Source of the DNA: Rallus limicola
Lineage: Eukaryota > Chordata > Aves > Gruiformes > Rallidae
DNA: 64,000 nt
Direction of reading: 5' to 3'
Assembly: GCA_022605955.1 (NCBI GenBank)
Contig: JAKCOZ010000005.1
Location: forward strand, 54,809,762 to 54,873,761
Shown: positions 24,137-34,810 of the stretch, piece by piece
Position numbering within the stretch: position 1 is the first letter of the stretch
Layout: every line of letters starts with the position of its first letter
Notes under the pieces: generated by a model
What the model was told of the DNA's origin: nothing
What the model saw: only the letters and a program-made list of their open reading frames with translations
Databases searched by the model: none
Made by a program: the position numbers and the translations under genes

Positions 24137-25567
24137 CTCTCAGCTCTGGGTAACATGGTTACAGCCAGGATGGCTGTGACAGGCAGCAGAGCTTTAGAGG
24201 TGCTGACTGAAGCTATTGCCCGCTCAGGAAAGGTTTTGGATCCTAATTTTAAAGTAAAAACTTGGTTCCTGTTTGGTGAAGTGAGTCTCCCCTGAGTCAC
24301 TGGAGTCAGAGTGCCCGTCCTGTGTCAGGACCAGCTTTAAGGATTAATCCCTGTGGCTGCAGAAAGTCCCAGCAAAAACTGCTTTGGCACCAGTCTGCAG
24401 GATCAGGCTCCTGGAATAACCAAGGGGAACTCCCAAACCAATCTCTTCCTTTCTGTTTTTTCATGCATTTCCCTCCCCAACGTATGGTCTGGTGGTTTAA
24501 GCAGGTAGAGACAGCTGAGGTCCTAACTTCTGGCACGGAGAGAAGGGTGTGGACGATGGAAATTGCATTTCCTAAGGATACACCCCCAGGGGCTATCCCC
24601 AGCACCCCATCTGTACCAGACTCAAACAACCCCTGTGCTCCAGGGCATGATGACAGATGACAGTACTCACCATCGAAGGACACCAGCACACCCAGACTCT
24701 CCTGCCTCAGTGTACCTGAAGCCTGCAGGCACTGACTGCAGCCAAGTGATGTGGTGTATGGGTGAGCACACAACTCTTTGCTTGTGGATGAGGTGGGGTG
24801 GGCCCTCTCTGCCCCGTCTGGAGGGAGTTCAGTCCCCACACAGCATCAGGGAGAGCTTCCAAAAGCACCCCAAGACAACAGGATGGGCTTTGGAAGCAAC
24901 ATGGTATGAAACAGCCACAGCAATACTGCTGGATTCCTGGTGCACAGGGACAGAAATAGTTTTGGGGGCTGGGTACAAGCAAAAGAAACCTAAAAAATAA
25001 AAAAAAAATCTTTGAATTTCAAGGATATTGATATTTAAATTTAAAAGAAGTTTAAATCTCCCTGGAAACTATTTACCAAAGAAAACTTAACTCACAGTAA
25101 CATGCTTTTCCGATGCTAGAACAGGCTGAGAAATATAAGTCTGCAGAGCTCTAACAGCAGTGGAAGAGAGATGAAGCTGGCAAAGGATCTTTAAAAAGAT
25201 ATTTTTAAAATGTCTTTCCAACCCTTTGATTTATTTTTTTTTATTACTTCCATGCTTGGAAGTATTTAGTCAGCTCTTTAGCTGGTGAGCAAAAAAACCC
25301 CAACCAAACCCCAACACAGAAGTCACTTCCAGGATCTGTGAAAGAAGAAGGGCTCTTTCTGTAGGTTTCAAAAGATTTGTGGGATTTTGATGCTGGAAAA
25401 GTTTTGAGAGCATGCTTCTTCCAAAGGACTTTCCAAGAATACAGAGTTTACTGCGGAACAAAGACCTGCAGAATTCCTGCTGAGAGAGAGAGAAAAGCTC
25501 TTTCTACATGGACAACACCAAAACATCACAGTTTTATGTTTCAACAAATATATTTTGGGTGGATTTT

Positions 25568-25926
25568 ATAGAATCATAGACTGGTTTGGGTTGGGAGGGA
25601 CCCCAAGGATCACAGAGCTCCAACCCCCCTGCCACAGGCAGGGCCACCAACCTCCAGGCCTGGAGCTACACAAGGTTGCCCAGGGCCCCAGCCAACCTGG
25701 CCTTGAACACCCCCAGGGATGGGGCACCCACCACCTCTCTGGGCAGCCTGTTCCAGCCCATCACCACTCTCTTTGTAAAAAACTTCCCCCTAATATCTGA
25801 TCTCAACCTTCTCTCCTTTAGCTTTAATCCATTCCCACTTGTCCTGCCATTTTCTACCCTTTTAAAAGGTTGATTCCCCTCCTGTTTCTCTGCTCCCTTC
25901 AGGACTGCAAGGCTGCAATGAGGTCT
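25568..25926 (-). mobile_element. CR1 3' end, inverted
   Basis: Begins atagaatcatagactggttt and continues with gggaccccaaggatcacaga and tgttccagcccatcaccact. It belongs to the same subfamily as 46330 and 49834. Confidence 0.88.
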
Positions 25927-26118
25927 TGAGAGGAAACAGAGGACTGAGCCCACTGGGACTACACAGCAGCCCCTTAACTTTGCCTGGCACAAGGCAGCAC
26001 CCACGTAGGTGCCTTCTACATCCTCCATTTGTCAGCTGTTCTATGGAACTGCCTGAGCCATCACTGGATCAGCAGCAGCCCCAAGATTTCCAGCTTTTAA
26101 ATTTTCACTTCAATAAAA

Positions 26119-26142
26119 CAAACAAACAAACAAAAAAACCCA
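26119..26142 (+). repeat. (AAAC)n simple repeat
   Basis: Four to five aaac units next to other A-rich and C-containing repeats up to 26160. Confidence 0.85.
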
Positions 26143-26559
26143 ACCAAAAACCCAACCCCAAGGAGAACACTTTCTCTCTTTAATCATGCCCAGCCCCGTT
26201 TTGGGTAATGAAGAACTTCTCATGCAGCCCCAAGAGAGCAATTTTTTCAATGTCACTTTGAGATAGTGAGATAAAAACCTCTGCTATTTGCAGAAAAAAA
26301 GACTCTGACTGCCATTTGTGGCTTGAAATGCTTCCTGATTTATTTACTTTTTCCAGGCTGTTTACATTTCCAGGCTGCCCAGCTCACTGGTCCCCAGCAA
26401 ACTGGGGTGTAGAGCTGGGAAACCACGCTCTGTCCAAGCAGAGTTCTGACCTTAGGAAACCAAAACGCTGTGGGGTCAAGTCCTCTGTGTGAAGAAATGG
26501 GGAGGAAAAAGAAAGAAAAAGAACATTTGCCGTTGAATTTTATCACCTGAAGCTGCCCT

Positions 26560-26960
26560 TTATTCCCTGGAAAGCTGCAGGAGCCTCAGGTGAGCACACC
26601 GCTGCGTTGGAGAAGGCAGGAGAGGAAGGAGGACATCCTTAATTTGGCTGAAGAGCAGCTGGTTTTCTTCTCCATGTAATTACCTCCTCCAGCAAATCCT
26701 TCTGCTCCAAGTCAATGAGGCTGAAGCACACTTAGCCCCATTCAGAAGCGACGCATCAACCACTTTCATCAAAGGCATCAAACTCGGAGGGCACATTTGT
26801 TTGTTCTCTCCAATATTAAAGGCTCATTTTGAGCCAGACTAAGAGCCTTTCCCAGTGCATCCATCCCCTGGGAGGGAGCCGTAGCAACGGGAGGATTCAA
26901 TTAGTTGTCTGCTCTAAATTACTCGCGGAAGGGAGCGCGTTCACGTGGGCAGGACGTGTA
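26560..26960. other. Possible conserved noncoding element
   Basis: A repeat-free stretch of even composition with words such as ccatgtaattacctcctcc and tccaatattaaaggctcatt, lying between a CR1 at 25568 and one at 27145. It is not open in any frame. Low-certainty inference. Confidence 0.25.
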
Positions 26961-27144
26961 TTTTCAAAGGTCTATCTGGAAGGGGGGGTGCATAGTTTTG
27001 CCCCCCTCCCCCCACCTCCTTTGTCATGTCAGTAATAACTTTAGCTTTGCAGAAAGGTTTCTTAAGGTCACCTACTTTTTCAACCTTCATCGTGGTGTTT
27101 CCACACCTGCTGCAGCGTCTTCTTGTGCTTGTGGCTTATTACAG

Positions 27145-27355
27145 ACAGAATCACAGAGCTGTAGAGGGTTGGAAGGGACCTCCAGAGAGCATCAGGTCCA
27201 ACCCCCCTGCCAAAGCAGGGTCCCTAGGACAGGGCACACAGGTCAGTGTCCAGATGGGTCTTGAATCTCTCCAGAGAAGGAGACTCCACACCCCCCTGGG
27301 CAGCCTGTCCCAGGGCTCCCTCACCCTCACTGGGAGAAGTTCTTCCACATATTGG
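27145..27355 (-). mobile_element. CR1 3' end, inverted
   Basis: Begins cagaatcacagagctgtaga and ends in cttccacatattggtg; it matches the elements at 13178 and 58816. Confidence 0.87.
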
Positions 27356-27954
27356 TGAAAACAGAAAACAAGAGAGTAGAACCCCGTTACTATTAAGCTG
27401 CCATATTATATCTTTAGCCACTATGCCCTTGTTAGCAGCTTTTCCCTCTCTTCAGGACAGGACCAGCTTTTCCCACTTTCATTCCCTGCAGCAGAAGTGG
27501 CATTTCCTGGTCTGGGATTTTAAAAAATTAACCAAAATCCTAAAACAAAGACCCACCCTGCAGAAGTGCAGGTGTCAGCCAGTGCAAAACTTAGGAAGAA
27601 TATCTATTGTAATTCCAAAACCATTTTTAGACCTTTTTTGTTTTTGCTCTTTGGGGTCAGGGAGAATTTCTTAGGTCCAGGGTGGAACTCATGCTCCATG
27701 CAGAGGGGGATTTAAATCTGTATCTCCCACCTGGAGATGACAGCTAAAAACTCAGGGAAGCATCCTCCATCCCTGCTTAAAAGAAAGCCAGATGCTGAGA
27801 CTCAGCTAAATCTGAATGAGGGGTTGTGTGTCCCTGTGTCTGTCCCAAGGACCATGGAACATTCCTGAAAAAACCTTATCATAACTTTTCAGTTCATTCT
27901 TGTTTCCACAAGTATTTTAGAACTATGAAGATGTCCCATTTCCTACCTAATCAC

Positions 27955-28800
27955 CTTGCTGATGACACCAAGCTAGGTGCTGAGGTTAGTGTGCTGGAGG
28001 GACCAGATGCCATCCAGAGGGATCTGGACAGGCTGGAGAAGTGGGCCCAGGGGAACCTCATGAGGTTCAGCAAAGCCAAGTGCAGGGTCAGGCCCTTGGG
28101 TCGGGACAACTTCTGTTCTCCAGGAGCAGGAGATGACATGCTAGAAAGCAGACCCGAGGAAAAGGACTTGGGAGGACTCGTGGCCAACCTCATCCTGGGC
28201 TGCATCACCATGAGTGTGGCCAGCAGATCCAGAGAGGGGATTCTGCCCCTCTGCTCTGCTCTGGGGAGACCTCACCTGCAGTGCTGGGTCCAGCTCTGGA
28301 GCCCTCAGCACAAGAAGGATGTGGACCTGTTGGAGCGTGTCCAGAGGAGGCCACAAAAATGATCCAAGGGTTGGAACACCTCTCTTGTGAAGCCAGGCTG
28401 AGGGAGTTGGGCTGGTTCAGCCTGGAAAAGAGAAGGCTCCTGGGGGACCTTATAGTGGCCTTCCAGTCCCTGAAAGGTGCCTGTAGAAAAGCCAGGAAGA
28501 GCTGTTCCTGAGGGCAGGGAGTGATAGGATGAGGGGGGGATGGGTTTAAACTAGAAAAGGGAAGATTTAGGTTGGGTATTAGGAAAAAGTTCTTCCCTCT
28601 GAGGGTGTTGGATCACTGGAACAAGACTGCTCAGAGAGGTGATGGAGGCTCCATCCCTGGACACATCCAAGGTCAGGCTTGATGGGGCTCTGAGCGACCT
28701 GATCTAGTGAAGATGTCCCTGCTCACTGCAGGGGGTTGGACTAGATGGGTTTTAAAGGTCCCTTCCAACCTCACACATTCTGTAATTCCATGATTCTATG
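27955..28800 (+). mobile_element. CR1 LINE 3' portion
   Basis: Contains ttgctgatgacaccaagcta, the ORF2 remnant LHLQC/LERVQRR-type residues with frame breaks, and the end tccatgattctatg. The tail touches an inverted copy of itself (attctatga/tcatagaat at 28793-28813). Confidence 0.9.
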
Positions 28801-31800
28801 AAAATCATAGAATACTCAACCTACAGCCTATGGGTGATACAAATCCATACAACAAAAGCACACACTGGATCTGACCTTTTCCTACCTTATGCTGCCAAAG
28901 AAAGATCAGTAAGGATTGCTGGCAGTGACACAGGGGATGGTTCTTTGGTTTGGATGCGTTTTCAGTGAAGGAAGAAAACAATTGCTCTTGGGCAGTTGCA
29001 CTACCAGGCAAGGTGCAAGGACAGCTCATCATTTAACCAGGCACAGTTTAGACAAGTGCAAGGTCAGAAAGCACTTAGCTGCAACAGGGTATCACAGTCA
29101 TCTCTGACTGCACAGGAGGAAACACCCCTGGCCTGGTAGATAAACCATAGAAAACTCCCATTATCCCCAGGGCAGTTTTTCTGGCACGGTGTTAGAGCAG
29201 AGGAACTCTGTCCTACAGAGCCCTGGACTGAAAGTCTACAAAATCAAGACCCTTCTCAGCCTGCAATGCCTGCAGACAGAAAGCTGTCCCTGGAAAGCTC
29301 TGTCCTACACAGGTACCCTGGCTCAGACTAAGTTACATCCAGTCCAGTACTGGCCATAAAACGGGAATACAGGAGTGGTTGACACAAGGAGATGTCTTGG
29401 AAGAGGAGGGATGGAGCAAATATACATCACCCAGTGGTCTCCCATCTGTTGAGGCTTTTCAGGTCTGGCAGATTCCTGAGCCTCATACGTTTGTCTACTT
29501 AGCATCTCTCCCCTCATCCCTCTTTACATGTATTCATTCAGTCTCCTCCAATCCAGACACCACAGGTATCCACGATTCCCTTTGAAGAGGGCTCACACAG
29601 ACTCCTTCGAAGGAGGACTGTCCTCCTGTGGAGTACATCAAGTTAAGAGCAGCAATACCTTGAACTCTCTTGAATTTCACTTTTTTACCCTACCCTTGAA
29701 CCTTGCAAAGAAGAGCAATGATCAAAAGTTGCCACAGACCCATCTTTCCTACAGGGAGTTGGATAGCAAGAGGAGGAGAAAAGCCCCAGCTTCTTCACTG
29801 AAAACATTTCTGTGGCCCTACAGAGCTCTTTTCCCTGCATGAGTCACAGCTTGGGATCCCTCTGTGCTGCACAGTTCAAGAAATCATCCATTTTTAAAGT
29901 GTGCACTGGTGGGCAAGACATAAAATGCTCATTCCTGGACACATCACCTAAGCAGCCTTGGCCAGTCTGGACTATCTGTAAGAACGACTTCTTAAAATTT
30001 CACATTAAAAGAAGCACTAGGCCTCTCCAAATCTATTTTAGCCTACACATACTAAGGAGATATACCAGGGCTATAAATACACATTGCCATGCAAGGCAAG
30101 GAAAAATAAATTAACCCTTATCTGGCCCAGAATTCAACACTTGGAGGAACTGGAGGAGTGAAAAACCAAAGCACTGGGGCTGTTTATTCCTGGTTTATGG
30201 CCAGGTAAAAAGTTACATGCAATGCTCAGCATCTACTTCCTGAAGTTGGGAAGAGATTTCTGGTTCCATACCACAGTTCCTACTGTTGAGACAAAAAGAG
30301 GTGGTGAAATGTCAGTGAAGCCTCAATTCATAACAAACTCTAGCAATTGGCTAGCCTAGCTGTAAGGAAGCAGAAAAGAAGTTGAATAAAAAACTTGGAG
30401 CTGCTGTCAGGCAACCAGCAAGTTCTAGCAGAGGTTGGTTACGACTCAAGCCATCTACACACCTCTTAACAAGCACATGGCCACATACACAGGCTTGCTG
30501 AGAAATTCTTAGGAAGTTTTAGGTTCCTAAACATCATTGTAGAGGGAATAAAGCACAAAGGATTTCCAGAATCCATATGTTTGCATCATACACTTTTAAG
30601 CTCTCAGCTTTGGAAAGGCTGCAAGCAGTTCTCAGCTCTTCTCTCCCAGGAACATCCAGGATGACTCCATTAGTCCTAACCTAGTACACGTGAAAAACAG
30701 ACCCCTTTGAGATCATCTGTGGAACTAAGAACATATTCTTGGATGAGTTCATCCATATATCCAAGAAGTTTCTAAGAGAGGTGTAGAAATTAAAATCTAG
30801 TAGCAATAAACAATTCTCCTGTACATTTTTTCCAGGCATTCCTTTCTTGAGAACAAGCACACACACTCCTAGTTCATAAGGAAAGCAAAATAAGCAGCAG
30901 GACGTTTCCATTCAAAAGGAAATAGATAAACAACTTAACCATTTATTTGACTGCATTGTATTTAGACAGCTTGTACATTTCATAACCCCACTGTTTTTGT
31001 TCTCATCAAAAAAAAGATAAAGGGACAGAAGAACATAATCCACTCAAAACAGCAGTCCAGTATTTTGAGATACACTTGATATTCTCATAGATGCCCACCT
31101 GATACCTGAACTCCAATACTGGTTGTAACGTTTAGAGGAGACCTGACGTTTGTTTCACACAGCACTCGCTTCTAGCAACGTCCTGCAGTGCCCTGAAAAA
31201 GAGTTTGTGACGTACTCCTGCAACGCCAATTAGATGATGAGCCCTTCTCTTGAAGGCAATGAACCTGATCATTTCTTTAAAAACACAAACCAAAAGAGAA
31301 AAGAAAAAAAAAAAGAAAGCCCCAAACCCCAATATAATGCAAACATCCATACTGACACATCAGCCAAGAGAGGCTCGGGGGCAAAGTGAAACGTAGAAGC
31401 CATCAACTCCTCCGTTCGATTTGTCAATGCAAAAAAGGAGGGGGGGAGGGGGGAAAGGACTGTGTTTTAGCAACAGACATGAGAAGTAATCAACTTCTCA
31501 TTGCTAGATTTCTTTTGATAAACCTATATTCACCTCTCTGCAAATTCAGAACTTCCCACTGGACTCAAGCAAGAAGAGAACGAATGCGTTTCCTTTAGTA
31601 CACACCGACACAGAGAGCTTCGGGCTCTTCCACAGCGACCTGTGTGCTACACAGCAGCAGTTATCTGAACCTCCCAGGCAATGGGCCCTGTCAGGAGGCA
31701 CATGTGCCTATTTTGCTCAGTCACACGGGGCATGGTGACAATGACTTCTTACAATACACAAACAGAATTGTATTTGAAGTTTGCTCAGGAGCCATGGTTT

Positions 31801-32337
31801 TGGCTGTCCCTTCACCAAAAGCGATTCGGGCTAACTTCTAAAGTCAGCTTGTGAATCTGAAGACACCCACAGCTTAAATATTAACCTGTGGAAAACTTGC
31901 CTGTCTGGCTTTTTGGTTTTCAAACATCAGCAGACACACAAGAGAGCCTGGTCTGCAGTTTGTGATACGAGTCCGAAAGCAGCTCACGAGGTACGAAACC
32001 TCCCCGTCTGTCTCCTTCCTTCATTAAGCCATCACTACAGCCTGGATCCCTGGAACATGGTTGAGAGAAATCTGGTTTGATTGATTTAACCTTACTATGA
32101 ACAAAACCTCCTGAAAAGCTGCCCAGAAAAACTGGCAAACCTGAGGGATGGGGATAACGTGGATAAAAGCAGCAACATAGAGGCTTTGTGCTGAGCTTCA
32201 CCATGTTCTGTAAGTAACCCCATTTTAAATATGAGTTTTCTTTACTGAGGGGAACAAACCCCCTTCAAAAGCACAAATAGTATCTACAGGCAGAAAACTC
32301 AGAAAGGGCCAATTTCCATTAAAAGAAAAAAATTGTC

Positions 32338-32343
32338 TTTATT
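32338..32343 (-). promoter_or_regulatory. NAA30: Candidate distal polyadenylation signal of NAA30
   Basis: AATAAA on the - strand about 2.3 kb after the stop, followed by a T-rich stretch. If this is used, the LTR at 32766-33296 is inside the mature mRNA. Confidence 0.4.
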
Positions 32344-32765
32344 TTCAAATACAACTCATAATTTGTACATGGTAAGAAATGTCCATCACCATGTGCAGTT
32401 GGTCTGTGCAAAATAAGGCTTTGCTTTAAATCCAGTTTTCCTGCACAGGGCTCTTTTCCAAATGTTACTGGAGGTAGGGTTTTTGTTGGTTTTGTTTTTA
32501 AATGTACAGTAATTAGCAAGAAAACCCCCATAATTCAAACCAAACCCTTAAAAAAAAAAAAAAGTAGTAGTAAGGCAAATCTGAAGAGTATGCTCAACTA
32601 CAGAAGAGAAAATTCATTGAGAGTTCATCCTTTTCACAGATTACATAGGTTCTTCCAGAAATCAACTAATACCTTCTCTTGATTTATTTTTTTTCCCCCA
32701 AAGTGGAAAAGAACCACCAACCAACTCAAAGACCTGGGCTATATAATCCCATTGAACAAGAATGC

Positions 32766-33296
32766 TGTCCTGGTTTTGGCAGGGAGTTAATTTTCTTCCT
32801 AGGAACAGGTATAGTCCCTGTGTTTTGGATTCAGGGTGAGGATCATGTTGATAACACACGGGTGTTGTTAGCTGTTGCCAAGCAGTCAAGGTCTTTTCAG
32901 CTTCTCGATGTTGCTTGCCAACAAGAAGGTGGAGGGGGTGGGGGGGCTGCCAAGAAGCTGGGAGGGGAAATGGCCAGGACAGCTGCCCCAAACTGGCCAA
33001 AGGGATATTCCATATCATATGGTGTCATGTTCTGCATGTAACTGGGGCTTGGCCCGGAGATTGTGTGGCTCAGGAAGAAGCCAAGCACTGGTTCCGGGTG
33101 GCGAGTTGTACAGCGCATCACTTCTGTATATTAACTTTAGCATTATTCTCTTCCTTTTCTGTCCTATTAAACTGTCTTTTATCTCAACCCACAAGTTTCA
33201 CCTTCTTGATTCTCTCCCCCATCCCACTGGGTAGTGGGGAAAAGGAGGGAAGAGCTGTGTGGCTGTTTGAGCTGCCTGCCGGGTCAAACCACGACA
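32766..33296 (-). mobile_element. Solo LTR in or beyond the NAA30 3' UTR
   Basis: Read on the - strand it starts TGTCGTGGTTTGACCCGGCA and ends GCCAAAACCAGGACA. It contains gtgggttgagataaaagaca as in other avian LTRs. It is in the same direction as NAA30. Flanks (aatgc and aaaagc) match poorly, so a target duplication is not certain. Confidence 0.82.
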
Positions 33297-33571
33297 AAAA
33301 GCCTAGACACTGTAATTACTGAAAAAAACCTGATGGGTATTGGTAAAACCTATGTAAGCCCAATTAAAGAAATGAAAATTAAAAAAAGAGAAGAAAAAAA
33401 AAGGAGAAAAACAGAGCAAGAGCAAATGCAAGAGAGAGAGAAAGAGAAAGAGAGAGAAAAGACCTTCCCCTCGGCTTTGATTTTAGAGGGGGGGAAATCC
33501 CCCAATAATTTAGCTCATGTAAGTTTAGAGAAAATGAGAGCAGCTAAAAATGCATACAATACACCTTGAAA

Positions 33572-33577
33572 TTTATT
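33572..33577 (-). promoter_or_regulatory. NAA30: Candidate proximal polyadenylation signal of NAA30
   Basis: AATAAA on the - strand about 1.1 kb after the stop, followed by a GT-rich stretch (GGTGTATTGTATG). Confidence 0.35.
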
Positions 33578-34672
33578 TCCAAGACCAAGAACCAAAGATT
33601 GAAGCATTTTAGAACACTGAAGCAAAGCAATCTGAATCTGAAAAAAAAAAAAATAAAATTTCCAACTATCTTAAAATAGCTGTTTTTCAGAGCTTCTAGC
33701 AATAATTCTGATTAAATAAAATCATACCAATTTACATTAATTTTCTATATTTTCTTTTAAAAGTCCCTCACTCTTTTTAATGAAAAAAAAAGTGCATCCA
33801 AAACCAGCAGAGGTTTACTGGTGACATCAGGTTCTCTTTCAGCAGCTACTCAAGGTTTTCAAAATAGCTTACACTTCTTGCTATAAGAAAAGAAGGGCCT
33901 TGCAAACCCTCGTTTGGGAGAAGTATCCAAATTATAAAAATCTGAAATAATTTATTATCAAATCCAGAATTTAAATTAAAAAGCAGAAATTTTTTTTTTT
34001 CTTGCAAAGACAATTGAAGAAAGTAAAAGAATAAAAGCATGCACTCCAAACTTAGAGGTGAAGACAAATATACTTATCTATACAGGCACTGGCAGACGCA
34101 ATTTAATTGTTACTCATTGTAACACACACCCCACCCTACAATACATTTTTTTCATTCACTAATCACTGAGGTACCAATATTTAAGAATGGAAAATTCAAT
34201 ATTGAAAAATAAAACCTAAAATTGAAGCCTTTTTTTTTCCAGAAAACTATGGCAATTTTTGTATGAAATGTTAGTATACTTATAGAATTTTACAATCTAC
34301 ATTGGCTTTTTTTGTTTTTCTGGAACCAAAAGTCACGTTCCACATCCAGGTTCTCTGATAAAATGTTCACTGTGTACGTAATACAGTCAGTAGACTTGCA
34401 AATGAATGAACATTATCTTGGCTATCAACTGGCACATCTTGCTGGTACCAAAAGAACTCGGGAGTTTGAAACGATGGGTTTGAATTCGGAACAAATGCGC
34501 CATGCCAAAGTGCAACAAACATGTGCGACACTCAAATGAGACACTGACAGATTAAAGAGCTGCTTGGAAATTACTAAGTCCACCTTGCAAAGCAATTTTG
34601 TACAAATTGCATTGCATGCAAAGGACAACTCTGCGCTGTTGGGATGTCAGTTGCTGGATGGGATGGTTTCTC

Positions 34673-34810
34673 TTAACGCAGCCATAGTTTAAGACGCAGT
34701 GCATCAACTCCGTTTAAATAGTATCTGAACAGCCTCTTGTCTCGCACAAAACCAAGGTTTTCATAAAGTTTCAAAGCAGACTTATTGGTGATTTCTGTTT
34801 CCAATACCAC
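34673..34810 (-). CDS. NAA30: NAA30 exon 4 (GNAT C-terminus and stop)
   Basis: The acceptor is TTCCTTCAAG. It has 45 codons from [11 protein letters not shown] to [10 protein letters not shown] followed by TAA at 34675-34673. The sequence appears identical to the human C-terminus. Confidence 0.97.
   Translation of the reverse strand: MVLETEITNKSALKLYENLGFVRDKRLFRYYLNGVDALRLKLWLR

Larger units (their letters stand above)
10386..32329. other. Intergenic region between CCDC198 and NAA30
   Basis: Apart from the CR1, LTR and simple repeats listed separately, stretches 11698-13177, 13530-16230, 16571-20305, 20372-22321, 24137-25567, 27356-27954 and 28801-32329 show no gene I can support. Open frames are short and match chance expectation. 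Part of 30,900-32,329 could be distal NAA30 3' UTR. Confidence 0.7.
32330..34672 (-). other. NAA30: Probable NAA30 3' UTR (extent uncertain)
   Basis: This AT-rich, non-coding stretch follows the stop codon. Two AATAAA hexamers in the sense direction lie in it, at 33572-33577 and 32338-32343. A sense-oriented LTR (32766-33296) lies between them. The right polyadenylation site cannot be chosen from sequence alone; another AATAAA lies further out at 30942-30947. Confidence 0.5.

Noticed and set aside
27826..28362. 178-codon open frame on the + strand
   Set aside because: Most of it is the CR1 ORF2 remnant of the element at 27955-28800, not a host gene.
34312..34539. 75-codon + strand frame beside NAA30 exon 4
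   Set aside because: It lies antisense within the NAA30 3' UTR and shows no family resemblance.
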